Source: Rhizoctonia solani
Taxonomy: Eukaryota > Basidiomycota > Agaricomycetes > Cantharellales > Ceratobasidiaceae
NCBI RefSeq assembly: GCF_016906535.1
Contig: NC_057375.1
Span: 1,984,001-2,048,000, forward strand
Direction: 5' to 3'
DNA: 64,000 nucleotides
Shown here: positions 1 to 12,400 of the stretch, one piece after another
Layout of the letters: each line of letters starts with the position of its first letter
Position numbering within the stretch: position 1 is the first letter of the stretch
Position numbers and translations under genes: made by a program
Notes under the pieces: model-generated
Databases searched by the model: none
What the model saw: the letters and a program-made list of their open reading frames with translations, nothing else
Told to the model about the DNA's origin: nothing

Positions 1-3000
1 TCAAATCAAATTCATTCAAGCTCCAGGCAAGTACATATTCGTTCATTTCTTAATTTAACTTGATCTAAATTACCGCAGCTAGAACAACTGCTTCGTGAAG
101 TATCTGCGAGCGAATCTCAGCGAAGCATAGTAGAGAAGGTCCTGATGTCCTTGCACGAACATTTGATAAATTTGCCGTCGATCGCACCCTGCAAGCCACC
201 AAGTACAATTAAAAAGCGGACCGCCGTTCCTTACCCTGCTCCTCTCCCATCCCAAGACTCTCAATGGACTGTTTCTTTTGAACCGCCATCCAATATCCAG
301 CTGGTTGGGAGTTGGGCAAATGGGGTAGCAGTGCGTGGAAATGACAAGACTGGGTTCTCGGTTGATCTTGCAGTTGAAATACCCTCGGTGAGCAGCTTTA
401 CAGATACAAAAAAACTCGCCTTATTCTATCTCCATTTTTTTAATTAGTCGCTACTCCGCGAGAAGGATTATCTCAATGCAAGGTACTTCCACCAGAGGGC
501 CTACTACCTTGCAATCATTGCATCAAGCTTATCGGCCAAAGGAAACCCTCTTGGACTGACATCCGATGATCTACATTATGAATCCCTAGAACACGACATT
601 CGACGAACTACACTGGTTATCCTTCCCACAAAAGACTCGTCCTCCGACTTGGCCCGTTCCAAATTCCCCCTCTCCATCCGAATCATCCCCGTATTGCCCT
701 CAAATAACCCATTGAGCGAGCGACACCTCGGACCTGGCCGCGCTTGTATACGAACCTCTGGTTTATCCGACTTGGATCCCGCACCTACGCCCCTATATAA
801 TAACTCCGTACTACTTAGCACTACACCTGTCTCTCACCTCTTGTTAATACACAACGCAAAGAGCCAAATACCTGCATTCGGTGATACACTTGCGCTTCTC
901 CGAGTTTGGGCCAACCAACGTGGTTATGGGACTGGGACCGGTCATAGGTTAGAAGATTCGGCACAGCACGCGCGGTGTGTTCGCGGGTTTGGGTTTTTAG
1001 GTGCCTTGTGGGGTGCTATTATCGTATATCTGGTCCTTGGTGGTAAACCTGTGAAGGGCGTTAAAAAGCAGGCTCGTATTGGGAGAGGTTTGAGTTCCTA
1101 CCAGTTGTTCCGAGCAGTTTTGGATTTCTTGGGTGAGTGTCTTGGGATACTTGGAATAAGGGGTGGCTAAATACTACATAGCAAAACACGATTTCGCAAC
1201 GGCGCCCATATTTCTTGCTGAAAGCCCCGTAAGAACATCTCGTACTCAAGTTGACAAGGAACTTATAGTACTTTAGTTTGAGCTGGCTGATTGGAAGGAG
1301 CACCATGACGCGATATTCATCGATGGTAGTGGCAAGTACAACATGCTGGCAGGTGTGCCTTTAGAGTCACTTGAAATGGTGGGCCGCCCATTTCTACTAC
1401 AAATTCTCTCTGACCCCTCCTCAGTTGAAGCTCGATGCTCAATCGTCATTATTGCTTTTGGATGAGTCCAGTGACGAGGCTTTCGAGGCTACCTTTTTGC
1501 ACGATCTTCGGAACCCAAGATTGCGATTCGACTATTCACTTCGGTATGATCATCCCATAATATATCGTGTTATTACTAACCCTCCAGTCAGAGTGCCTCT
1601 GGATGGCGCAAAATCCAAGGTCGAGACCCTCAGCACTACTCTAGAATGGTCTTCCCGCACGAATGCGCTCATTTCTCAGCTGACTTCGATCATCAGAAAA
1701 GCACTAGGCACCCGTGTCAAAGCATGTGTTGTCCTTCAACCTGCTCCTACGCTTCGGCCTTTGTCCCAATCAACACCCAATTCTATACCATTTGTCGAAC
1801 TCGGTCTTGTCCTGGACCAAACGGAAGCTCCCCGTTTAGTAGATTACGGGCCTCCCGCAGACGATTCAGCTGGCTCAGAGACCTTCCGCGCGTTTTGGGG
1901 TCCCAAATCTGAGCTACGGCGATTCAAGGATGGTCGTATCCTCGAAAGTGTAGTTTGGGAAGTAACCCACCCAGATGAACGAGCCCACATTCCTGGACGG
2001 TTGATCCGGCATATACTCCAGTATCACTTTGGGATAGAGCTTGCCCCTGTTCAGCGGACTATTTACGACGAGGTCGTACGATTACCATCGAGTGTTGTCA
2101 AACTTTATTCGAGCGTTGCCGAGAACCTAATGACGTTCCGACCATCGCAAACATCCTTTGACGCGCTTGTGAAGCAGATTAAATCCGCCGAAGACTTGCC
2201 ATTGGCACTAGTGACAGCTAGCCCGATCTCTCCGAGTTTACGAGGAACTAGTGTTTTCTACCCTTGGCCATTGGATATCGCACGTTATGGAGCACTCCCA
2301 GACTCGATCAAATACGTCCCGCCTATGGAAGCAATCCTCCAACTCGAGAAAAGTGCTCGCTGGCCGGACGATCTTGCCGCTATTCAAAAAATTAAATTAG
2401 CCTTTTTTGTGGGTATTGCCGATGCGCTCCGAGCTCAGGACGAAAAGATTCGTACGGCAGTCGCCCTTGACTCGGACGCCACCGAAACAGACATTCATGA
2501 CAATTGTTCACTCGAAATACTTGCTCCATCTGGATTTGCCTTTCGACTCCGGATTTATCACGATCGTGAAAAGACATTATTGGATGGAATTATCTCGGAT
2601 ACCAAGGCTGTTCCTGCGGTAGTTGCTGTAGCCAAAAATGCATTGCGCATACATGAGACGAGGTTTATACATACACCGAGGCATCATGCGGCCGTTGCAG
2701 CGCTCGGCCATCGCTATCCTTCGTATGCGCCCACAGTCCGACTTGTAGTTCGGTGGCTTGGGGCCCACCTGCTCTTGACTCACATTTCTCATGCGCTCGT
2801 GGAACTCATTGTCGCGCGCGAATTCTTGAGACCGGGTCTCCCGCCCACAAGTGTCCCAACCGCATTTGCTCGTGTCGTCCAAACGCTTGTAGAATGGAGG
2901 TGGAGAGAGGAGCCGCTTGCTATTCCGCTGTACTCTGCGTTGGACGAACAGGGTGAAAGAGACCACAAAAAGTTGTCCAAGGGCGCCGAAGAAGCGTGTC

Positions 3001-3769
3001 GTGCGTTGAGGGGAGAGGATCCTACGCTCAGTCGAGGCGCTTGGGTTGTTTCCACCGAGGAGGATGTGCGGGGGCTCAGATGGGGTAGTCCTAAACCTAT
3101 TGTTGCAGCTCGAGTTCAGCAAATCGCCAAGGCTACTCTGGAGCATATCTTGTCTCACGAAATAATTGAAAAGGTACGCCATTATCCCTGGTATATCCAT
3201 TACACTACTAATTACTTGTATAATTTTAGACCATTTTCCTACACCCCCTTACCGACTATGATTTTATAATACGCCTAAACCCATCCGTGCTTCCTCGATA
3301 CGGAGAGAACCTCGCCGCAGACCAACGCGTGTGGACTGCTTCGCGAGGTTTTGCGAACAATCGTGAAGTTTCTTCGCCCCTTGTTGGGTTCGATCCGGCA
3401 GCCGAGTATTTGGCTGACTTGCGAGTAAGCCTTTCGTTCTATTCGTCTATATTACTATAGCGATATTCAACTTTCTTCAGCGCTCGTTTGGTCACCTTGC
3501 ACTGTTCTTCCATGATCCGCATGGAGGAGACATCATTGCGGGGCTTTGGGACCCAAAACCCACTACTCAAGTCACACCGTTCAAGGTCCTGCTGGGGTAC
3601 TCGACTAAACCTACGGACGGGGTGCGTTTTGGGAGTTTTAGCCCCATTAGTACGGCTAGCTGATTCGTACATTTAATAGGGAAAGGTCGTGTTTAACAAA
3701 AAGTCAGCCATCGCAGAGATGAAACTCATGGGCGAGGGTATGGTTCGTTCGATAGATACTCAACCATAG
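1..3769 (+). CDS. UTP22: U3 snoRNP protein Utp22 / Nrap, 5'-truncated
   Basis: Subunit of the small-subunit processome, needed in the nucleolus for 18S rRNA maturation; Nrap proteins are catalytically dead relatives of poly(A) polymerases. The left window edge cuts the 5' end; about 1097 codons remain. Exons by splice signal and phase: 1-26, 79-387, 448-1132, 1182-1228, 1277-1378, 1425-1543, 1592-3173, 3230-3424, 3481-3621, 3680-3769. Hallmarks are KSNSFKLQ in the first exon, GKGLSSYQLFRA-like residues (seen as GRGLSSYQLFRA), LAGVPLESL, FWGPKSELRRFKDGRILESV and a C-terminal AEMKLMGEGMV. The first intron (27-78) uses a GC donor (gcaagt). The family match is very strong; intron ends were placed by eye. 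No frameshift is seen. Confidence 0.93.
27..78 (+). other. GC-AG intron in UTP22
   Basis: The donor reads CAG|gcaagt and the acceptor ccgcag. Joining 1-26 to 79 keeps the frame and restores the conserved run KSNSFKLQ-LEQLL. A GT donor that does the same is not present. Confidence 0.75.
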
Positions 3770-4116
3770 GGACTAGAGGACGGAGTGCTTTACGGTACAT
3801 GATTTGCACCATTTTTGGTATCTAAAAGTATATTAGGGTATTATGCATATGAACAATGGACCGTACAACCAGTCACGGTTCTGCTTGTCTGGAGGCAGAA
3901 TTGATGATGCTTTCAAGAAACTTTCATATTTTGGGCGGTGGCACCACGGTGGCCGGGGGTTCTCTCTTGAGATTATGCTTAAGTTCAAATGAGGGCTTAT
4001 CGAAAGGCTGTGCCGTCGGTTCGAGTGTTCCTTTCCGCCATCTTCTGTAACAAGATTAACATTGGGTTATAACACTTTTATCTTCTAAAAAACTTCAGCC
4101 AACGTTGCTCCGCCAA
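3770..4116. other. Intergenic, UTP22 to first F-box gene
   Basis: AT-rich spacer. A plus-strand ORF at 3856-4050 has no recognisable domain. A possible 5'-UTR intron (gtaacaag near 4048 to cttcag at 4099) would end just before the F-box start codon. Nothing else is seen. Confidence 0.4.
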
Positions 4117-5781
4117 ATGATAGCTAAGCTCAACGCGGTTCGCCAATCGCTTCGCTCTGCACTAGATCAGTATCTGGAGATGTGCCTTGCCATCGATTAC
4201 TCCTTTACGGACAACAGTTCACCTCAATACGGCTTCGAGCTACTAACAAACGCCATAGTGGATGAGCTGGAACTTTTCACTTCATACGAAAAAAAGCTAT
4301 CACAAGCAAAAGCTGCCCTTGGGACAGCTAGAAATCGCTCTGCTATTGCGGTTCCGTTCAGTCGCCTTCCTAATGATATCCTCATTCGAATTTTTGAGCT
4401 GGTTACCACTGAGCACAGTTGCATCGCTCACAAACAAAAACAAGCAAATAAGTATATAGTTCCCAGATATCCTAGCCTCCTGGCACACGTCTGTTCCCGT
4501 TGGCGCCGAGTAGTCATGTCATCAACCTACCTCTGGTCACATATCGACATCCCTACGTTCTTTTCTCATAACAAAGAGACATTTGCTGGAATGGATGAAT
4601 ATATAGCTCAATCTGGAGCTTCGCTCTTGGATATTCACATTGTGGAGTTAGATGGTTTGGACAACCCCGTTTTGACGACACCAGGCCCGTTGACTCGGGT
4701 GCTTGTGCCGCTCACATCCCGAATTCGATCGCTTGAAATAGAATTGAGCGCACCATACAATAAAACGGGAGGATATTCTATCATGCTTTCTTCTTTCTTC
4801 TCCAACTGCACGCCGGGCACCCTCAAACGTTTGGCGATATGTCTGAACAATTCCAATGCACCCTGTTGTTTCATCGCCGCGGCGTTCAGCGTCCCAAAGA
4901 GGAATACCACTTCTTTTGGAGCTGCAGTGGAAAACGTAATATCGTTGTCCATTCCCGAAAAGACTCTTGAGGATCTCTGGTTTCCTGTTACTACGCTCGA
5001 GCTCAGGGGAGTATATCCTCGCTGGTCGAGCAAGGCATATTCTGGTCTGACTACACTTCGTTTGGGTTCCAATGGAGGATTTAGGGCCTCGGTTTCACAG
5101 GCAGAAATTTCTGCTATTTTGTCATCTAGTCCAAAGCTTCGCATTCTTGATTTCGGCCTCAATATTACCTACGCTTATTCTCCTGAAGAAGAAATAAAGC
5201 CTGTGGGGCTCGACGATCTGGAAGTACTGTTGACGGGAGAGCGAACCCCTGAACAGCTCGGCCGACTCCTTTGCTTGATTGCCCCTGGTTCACGCCCGCT
5301 GAGCATATCTCTTCGGCAATCCGCCGGGCGCCATCGTACTCGATTCAGCGCCGAGGTTCGGGACTTTTTTGCCCGCGCAAATGTAGAAGTAGTTGGAATG
5401 GCCGGCTCTTATGCTTACCAACAAGTTATTGAACTTCAAGAACTAGTGCCCGAGATGCGTGCTCTAGTTTTCAGTCGAATAAATATTCGGCAAATTGATT
5501 GGAACAGTGTGAGTCTCGGAGACCCCGAGACTGATTTACAAGACCTCTACGTGCTTCGAGACACAATGATTTCGCAGGATAACCTTCTCCGCATGGTAAA
5601 GGCTCACCGCATACACAAACTCATAATGGCGGAAGACGCCAAAATTATGGATGCTATTGGCCTGACCCCGGTTCTTGATAAAAGAACGATTCATGAACAA
5701 CTCTCGGCCCTTGAAGTTGATCTTAAGCTCATCGACTCAGAAGAACCGCATCCCTTTCAAGAATGGGATTGGAGCTTTTGA
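4117..5781 (+). CDS. F-box-like protein, first of a tandem pair
   Basis: Single-exon protein of 554 residues. It should act as the substrate-binding part of an SCF (Skp1-cullin-F-box) ubiquitin ligase; the substrate is unknown. An N-terminal helical segment (residues ~1-75) precedes the F-box core, which reads FSRLPNDILIRIFELV, followed by the usual LAHVCSRWRRVVMSS and LWSHIDIP. The rest is leucine-rich and LRR-like (for example LRILDFGLN) with no sharp repeat. The ATG at 4117 was chosen because it aligns with the start of the paralogue 2.9 kb downstream. The order of motifs, helix then F-box then degenerate LRR, is the large lineage-expanded F-box family of Agaricomycetes. No break is seen. 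Confidence 0.82.
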   Translation: MIAKLNAVRQSLRSALDQYLEMCLAIDYSFTDNSSPQYGFELLTNAIVDELELFTSYEKKLSQAKAALGTARNRSAIAVPFSRLPNDILIRIFELVTTEHSCIAHKQKQANKYIVPRYPSLLAHVCSRWRRVVMSSTYLWSHIDIPTFFSHNKETFAGMDEYIAQSGASLLDIHIVELDGLDNPVLTTPGPLTRVLVPLTSRIRSLEIELSAPYNKTGGYSIMLSSFFSNCTPGTLKRLAICLNNSNAPCCFIAAAFSVPKRNTTSFGAAVENVISLSIPEKTLEDLWFPVTTLELRGVYPRWSSKAYSGLTTLRLGSNGGFRASVSQAEISAILSSSPKLRILDFGLNITYAYSPEEEIKPVGLDDLEVLLTGERTPEQLGRLLCLIAPGSRPLSISLRQSAGRHRTRFSAEVRDFFARANVEVVGMAGSYAYQQVIELQELVPEMRALVFSRINIRQIDWNSVSLGDPETDLQDLYVLRDTMISQDNLLRMVKAHRIHKLIMAEDAKIMDAIGLTPVLDKRTIHEQLSALEVDLKLIDSEEPHPFQEWDWSF

Positions 5782-7036
5782 TTTTGCGGACGCAAAACAT
5801 TGTGCATGTTTCCGGACATAGAGGGACATATATTCAACTATTCTACCAATACAACTTTCTTCTTACTAGTGCCGTTCTCGTATGCTATTTGCCCTTGATT
5901 TTGAAGTTTTTGAGCATATTCAGAAAAGATAGAGGGATATAATACTATGATTCCTCTGCGTACTGCACCCAACAGTATATTTTCGGTTGAGACCAAGTCA
6001 AAGCTAATTTTCATGCGTACACACCAATAACTACTCGCTTTGATCTTTCACGGAGGAAAAAAAAGACCTTGTGACGGTAAGCCAACCCCCGGATCTTACA
6101 TTCTATCTTCTCTTCTTCGAAGCCCTGTCATGTATAGTGAGTGGATTCTCCCAAGAAAGGACATGTCAATTCGGTCATCTGCCGCCCAAGTTAGGAATTA
6201 ATTGTGTGCTCGAACTATGAGGCTGATGGCTAATAGCCACACAACGTTATAGCAATATACTGGTGTTAGGGGCCGAGGAATTCCGACTTTGTGGTTCGCA
6301 CGGAAGTCCAACTGCCGCTGTCAACGCCCCTCTGATCGAAATAAGAGCGGGGAATTCACTGGAGTAGGGTTTATGGGCAATGACGCACTGATATTTGATG
6401 GCGTTGAGTTCCGAGGCCCATATGACCCAATTCAGATTGATGAACGTATCCGGGACATGAAGGGTTGTCACGGCTTAGAAATTAACGAATCTTCAACCAT
6501 GACTATTAAATGCGTAAATTAAAAGTGGCGTTTATTGAGTCTGCAAGTTCGATTTCAGAAAAGAGCTGCGTATGAGCCAGTATCCCATGGCGGTTTCGTA
6601 ACTCATTGTCTGTATGCAACTAATACGTTTCTTGCTTGCGTACTGTTACAAGCTTCCGATCATGGCCACTTTATTTGAATAACGATTATACCTCAGATGT
6701 GGACGTCGATTCCTCTTACGAATTTGAAATTCGTGACGAACGTTGTCTTGGCACACAGAAACGTCGTTCGGGCGAAGCAGTATCCCCACGCATACATGTC
6801 ATTCTACGTATTGAGATGACCTCTAGTGGGATAGAACCAAGCGACTACCCAAACACATCTTTCGGTGCCGTTGCCGTAATGTATTCTACAGGTCATGTGA
6901 AATATATTGTAGGTTACCATTGCTTTTAAACTGAGGATGTGAGAAACTGACCCACCAAACGTGCTATATAGTGGTCATCGACGGTTGAATGTGAATCTCA
7001 TTGACTCCGAACCAGTACTCTCATTGTCTGACTGCC
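5782..7036. other. Intergenic between the two F-box genes
   Basis: About 1.25 kb. Plus-strand ORFs at 6289-6522 and 6636-6929 show no domain and could not be joined into a convincing spliced gene. A purine run (cggaggaaaaaaaagacc) lies near 6050. No repeat or RNA gene was recognised. Confidence 0.35.
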
Positions 7037-8740
7037 ATGATCACTGCTGTGTCTCAACTTGAAATTGCCCATGACTCGCTCCTCACTGCGCTTAACCATT
7101 ACCTTTCGGTCTGCTCTTCCATCAACAAATCTCAAGTATACAGTGCATCACCGCAAGGCAAATTTCAAGAGCTGATAGGCTGCGTATCCAACGAGCTAGC
7201 ATTAATTCCAGATCTAGAAAAGATACTCCTCAAAGCAAGAGCAACCCTGGCTTCGACTCGGAACTGTGCACCTTGCATCGCACCTGTCAGTCGCCTCCCG
7301 GACGACATTCTCATCCAGATATTCCAGTTTATTACTGACGACAGAGGATGTAACGCCTATGACGATGGTAGAGCACGTGCCTGCTCACCGTTCAGATACC
7401 CAAGACTTTTGACGCATGTCTGTTCCCATTGGCGAGACGTCGCACTAACCTCGAAATCACTGTGGGTACACATCGATATTCCTTCGTATATTTCTTGCAC
7501 CAAGGGCGCCATCGCCAATGTCAAGGAGTGTATTTCCCAAGCAGGGGCACGTCCCCTAGACATCCATCTCGTTGAACCAGACATCGACACACGACCCCCT
7601 CCGACTATTGCCAATCTAAGCCACATTCCCCAAATACTCGAACCCATCTCGCCCCAAGTTCGATCCCTAGAATTCAGGCTGGGAAAACCTCTTCGATCGC
7701 TCCAGTGTCCGGAGTCGAGTGCCAAGCGGTATTCTCATCTACTTTCCGCTGTTCTCAAGAATGCCACATTGGGAAGCCTTACGCGCTTAGCCATAAGCCT
7801 GGAAAACACGTTGCCCGGCTCCACCTCTCAGCATTATTTCATGGAGGGGAACGGAGGTGATGAAGATCACTCAGGCGGTTCACTAGCATCGAGAGGAAAT
7901 ATAGCCTCAATCTCGGTTTCCCAAAGCGACCTTGAAGCTCTGTTACTCTCGGTTACCAGTCTTGAGCTTAAAGGAATTTATCCCCGCTGGACAAGCCAGG
8001 CGTATCGCGGACTTGTAGAACTTCGCCTCAACACATATAATGGCGTATCGATGCCTGAAACAATTCTACGAGCAATCCTATCGTCAAGTCCGGGGCTACG
8101 TCGTCTCGATTTTGGTCTCAAAATTACCCGTACACCTCTAGACCTCGACTATCCCCCAGTGCTCTTGAGCGAGTTAGAAACGCTGGTTACTGGACAAAGG
8201 GGTCTTGAAGAACTTGGGTTGTTCCTTCGCATGATTAACCCTGGCTCACGCCCTCTTGCTGTATACCTTGATAAGCCTGGTAGATGTTCGTCTCACCCAG
8301 ATATCCCTCGAGTTCCATTCAACTCCCATATCGAGGCTTTCTTTGCTCGCACAAATGTAGAGAGGCTTAGCATAGCGGGAACGTACAACTACTCTCAAGT
8401 TATCGAACTGCTTGGACTAGTCCCTCGTGCCCGTATGTTACTGTTGAACGGATTATGTCTCGGAAACATCAAATCCAACGCATGCATGGAGTTCTCGGGT
8501 CCACACCTCTCCCTAGAGAGTTTCTATTTACTCAATGGGGCTGTTATTGCCCAACATTTCCTAGCCTCGCTTATTCAATGGCACCGTATCCAGCGTTTTA
8601 TAGTAGCAGAAGACTCGAAAGTAATAGGTCCCGATAGCCTGGACCTAGAAAAAAATCTGCCGTTTAAAGATGTGGCCTCACACCCCGAATTTACCGTGGC
8701 GTTAATTCCTCAAGGAGGGCGCTACCCGATGGAGCTCTGA
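7037..8740 (+). CDS. F-box-like protein, second of a tandem pair
   Basis: Single-exon protein of 567 residues, paralogous to the gene at 4117. Shared blocks in the same order are: a short helical N terminus; VSRLPDDILIQIFQFI as the F-box; LLTHVCSHWRDVALTS with LWVHIDIPS; LELKGIYPRW; LRRLDFGLKI; the FFARTNVE block; and a C-terminal RIQRFIVAEDSK matching RIHKLIMAEDAK of the first copy. The pair therefore arose by tandem duplication and has diverged strongly. The ATG at 7037 matches the paralogue's start; upstream in-frame codons are non-ATG. Predicted role: SCF substrate receptor. The target is unknown. Confidence 0.82.
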   Translation: MITAVSQLEIAHDSLLTALNHYLSVCSSINKSQVYSASPQGKFQELIGCVSNELALIPDLEKILLKARATLASTRNCAPCIAPVSRLPDDILIQIFQFITDDRGCNAYDDGRARACSPFRYPRLLTHVCSHWRDVALTSKSLWVHIDIPSYISCTKGAIANVKECISQAGARPLDIHLVEPDIDTRPPPTIANLSHIPQILEPISPQVRSLEFRLGKPLRSLQCPESSAKRYSHLLSAVLKNATLGSLTRLAISLENTLPGSTSQHYFMEGNGGDEDHSGGSLASRGNIASISVSQSDLEALLLSVTSLELKGIYPRWTSQAYRGLVELRLNTYNGVSMPETILRAILSSSPGLRRLDFGLKITRTPLDLDYPPVLLSELETLVTGQRGLEELGLFLRMINPGSRPLAVYLDKPGRCSSHPDIPRVPFNSHIEAFFARTNVERLSIAGTYNYSQVIELLGLVPRARMLLLNGLCLGNIKSNACMEFSGPHLSLESFYLLNGAVIAQHFLASLIQWHRIQRFIVAEDSKVIGPDSLDLEKNLPFKDVASHPEFTVALIPQGGRYPMEL

Positions 8741-9479
8741 ATACAGCTCGCTAAACCCGCTTCCTTATACGAGCCTTTCACCATTATTAATTCGGACTCG
8801 GTTGGGAGTAATTCTCCGTCTATATCCATAAACCTTTAACTGGGCATGTAATATAATGTATTTAAACCAGTTTGTAGCATATATTCTAATTTTTTCAATG
8901 TACGTAATACTAGAAGCCTTTGGTATTAAGGCCAATGGAAAATAACACGCATGAATTTGGAGACTTATCATCTACCCGCTCATCCGCTATGGTCACGAGA
9001 CTCAGACCGGCGCCCGACCGCGAGTCTGGCTCGTGGGTGGGCGGCCCAAACCAGCTCTCATGATCTCACAGGATGACGGGTGGGATATTAAAGACAGGTA
9101 AATGCGTGTTGCGACACTCGGTGTGTACGAGGCCGGACGGTGGAGGAGGTCGGACACAAGTCGAGATAGTATGAAGGCGGTAGTCACGTGAGTTGACACA
9201 TGCTCCGGCTTCGTAGCTAAACGTCCATGGGAATAGCTGGAATAGAAGGAGCGTTATGTGGTGGCCTACTCGGGTTAATACGTGAGGCGAAAGTATTATA
9301 ATATTTTTTCTAGCCAGAACGCGGTATGTTATCAATGGGTAAGGGGGTTTTAAAAGATTCCGACCGCTCCAGGGACCTTGGCGCCAAATTGGCGCATTGA
9401 TATGTCGTAACCAATCTGGTCATGTGCTCTTCGATCTTTATCCACCTAACTAACCACTCTCTTCAGATTTATTGGCATA
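8741..9479. other. Intergenic upstream of the TPR-CHAT gene
   Basis: Holds one copy of the dispersed repeat (8963-9227, listed separately). The remainder is AT-rich at 8800-8950. A pyrimidine-rich stretch (ctaactaaccactctcttcag) lies just before the CHAT start codon. No gene was recognised. Confidence 0.4.
8963..9227. repeat. Dispersed repeat, copy 1
   Basis: About 265 bp, clearly homologous to 22830-23032. Shared blocks in order: acttatc-tct-cccgctc; cacgagac-cag; cgagtctggctcgtgggtgg; gcgtg-tgcg-actcgg; gtgtacgagg; aagtcga; tcacgtga; acatgctccggct; and acgtcca at the end. Copy 1 has about 60 bp more in the middle. The nature of the repeat is unknown; a non-autonomous element or solo LTR fragment are options. 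No target-site duplication was identified with confidence. Confidence 0.75.
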
Positions 9480-12400
9480 ATGGCTGCTGAAGGATATGGG
9501 TTAGTTTACAATGGTATTTCTAAAGTTGTGTTTGACTTACCCTAACTTTGGCTTGAACGCGGACAAAATTTCCAGCAGTGAATCAAGGTAGGGTATATCA
9601 CTCTTTTCATGGTCCCCTTTTCAGTGGATCAAATTGACTAATTGATACCGGTTTGCGAGCTCTGGCGATGGAATTAATTACATGGTACAAGATAACTTAT
9701 CCTATCGCCGCACGCCATCACTCACATTTAGTTGTGCCAGGCTTGGCGAAGTAAATTGGCGGAAAACTGGTACAAACTTGAGGAAATTCAGAGGTGGGTA
9801 TCGCTATGCGTAGGAAATCTCATATAAATGAGCTCATTTTATTCATACGAACGCAAGCGCACCAGAAAATTACCAAAATGCTGAAGTGATTGTCGATTTG
9901 CTTGTAACTCAGCTAGCAGAAGAGGCCGCATGCACTTTGGAAAACCGTAACCTTAGTTTAGAGGTACTTCTACAACTAGTGGATATACTAGAGTCACAGC
10001 CTCATTACACGGGAAGGGTACGATGCATTGATCTAGTGATTAGATGCCAGTCCCAAGCTGAATTACTCGTGGACGACGATTCGCAACGAGGAGGCTTAAT
10101 TAGCAATCTAGGTACATCCTATCTAAATCGGTTTAGGCTATCAAGGAACCAAGAAGATTTAAGCACTTCAATCGCACATCACCTCAAAGCTTTGCAATCG
10201 GTTCCTCGGGAGCACGAGAATACGCCTATAATTATGCACAGTCTGGGAAACTCATACTGCACACAGTTCAGGCTCACTTACAATCGGAACGATATCGACA
10301 AGTCCATTGATTTTTATACCAAAGCTATCAATCTCACGCACCAAGGACATCCCTATCGAGCTGGCCAGATAGCGAGCCTCGGACAATCATATTGTAGTCG
10401 ATTCATACAGTATGGAGAACTCTCAGACATTGAGAAGGCAATCGAACTTCAAAAACAAGGGTTGAAAATTGCAACTCCAAATGATCCGAGTATACATGGT
10501 TGGCTATATAATCTCGGAATCTCATACAAATCTCGCTTCACTCGTTTATGCGACCTGAAAGATGCAAATGAAGCTATTGAACATCTTACTCAGTCTATTG
10601 GTTACATGCCAAAGGACCATCCAAATAAGCCTGCCTCGCTTACCTTGTTGGGCGACGTCTATCAAAGCCGATTCGACCACGGGGGTAACCTCGCCGACAT
10701 CAATCTAGCGATCGAGTACCAAACACGAGCCGTAGTGTCAATTCCTGGAGGGCATATACAAAGTTTTTTCCGACTAGGTCGCCTTGGTAGCTCGTACATG
10801 TCTAGGTTCAAATGGTTTGGAGCGGAGGAAGATATACAAAAAGCTATTGAACTGTTGGCTAAGGCACTTGCTCTCAAACCATCAAACTTGGAGGATATGG
10901 ATTTACTGGTCAGTCTTGGCAATACTTATAGCCTGAGATTCGAGTACCTTGGACAACTAAGCGACGTGGACGAAGCTATCAATCACCTCATTCAAGCGGA
11001 AACGCTCGCATCCGAGCGTCATATAGCGATGTCCGATATATTAACCAGCTTAGGTAATACGTACTTCAGACGATTCATAAGGTTGAGAAGATCAGAAGAT
11101 ATAGACAAAGCACTGGAATACCAAGTCCGAGCTCTGGGCCTTCAATCACAACACTATGCTGGTGAAGGGCTCATTTTAAACAATCTTGGGACAATACATA
11201 CGGAACGTTTTCGGTGCTCGAAAAAACAAGTGGATGCGAATAATGCTCTCGAATGCTTGACAAAAGCAATTTCCTTCATATCTGAAGATCATCCAGCAAT
11301 GCCTGGAGTTCTTCACAGCCTGGCCAATTTATACATTTCTCGGTTGCAGCTGGACCCTACCCTGGAGGGCATAGACACCGCAATCAATTATCAAACCCAG
11401 GCTGTCGCACTTACTCCAGAGGGACACGCCCAATTGCCCAACTTTACCAATAGTCTTGGGCTGTTATACCATTACCGGTATGAGAAACAGGGCAAACTCG
11501 AGGATATCGATCAAGCCATTCACTGGCAGGCCCGTTCAGTAATGCTCACACCCAATGAGCACGCGAGAGTGCCAATTTGGTTAATGGCCCTTGGCAATTC
11601 ATTTTATATTCGATCCTTCAACGAACGTGATTATGTTTCTTTCTCGAGCGCTATAGAATGTTATCGCAAATGCGCCCAACATTCAACTCTATTCCCAGAA
11701 ATGCAACTAGAAGCAGCTATCAAATGGGCCAATTGTGTTTCAGATCCTAACGTACCGGTTCCCGAGGATTGGTGTTTGGAAGCATACCAAACCGCCATGG
11801 ACCTTGTTCCCCATGTTGTCTGGCTTGGCACCAAGATTGGTAAACGATATACAGATGCGCAAAAGATCAAAGATCTCGCTTCGAATGCAGCTGCAGTCGC
11901 AATAAGAGCGGCAAAATATGACCTGGCTCTTGAATGGCTAGAGGAAGGTCGCTCAGTAATCTGGAATCAAATACTTCAACTTCGGGATCCTTTCGATGAT
12001 TTAGTTGCTATCGACCCTTTGATAGCTGAAAATCTTCATCGAGTGGCTAAAGAGTTATATAATAATGGCTCAACTCTCGAGATGCATTCTGACCCGCTCA
12101 AAGATTTTGGAGCCCAGGAAAAAGCGATTCAAAATCACCATCGCTTAGCGGAAAATTATCAAGCGCTCGTAGCTGCAGCTCGCAAGCTTCCAGGGCTTCA
12201 AGGTTTTCTACGACATGCCAAGGCTTCTACTTTGGCCGGTGTGGCTCGAAGTGGCCCATTGGTAGTTCTCAATGTCAGCCGTTTTCGATGTGATGCGCTG
12301 GTTATCCGCCCAAGCACAGATCAGATCACGCACGTAGCTCTCCCAGAGCTTTCCTTAAATACAGTAAATTCTGCCCGTAACGCAATCGTGCAATCCCTTC

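Noticed and set aside
2577..3200. A 207-codon ORF on the minus strand
   Set aside because: It is antisense to strongly conserved Utp22 coding sequence and has no domain; it reflects codon bias of the real gene.
6289..6929. Possible small gene between the F-box genes
   Set aside because: Two short ORFs without domains; no splice pair joined them with a plausible start.
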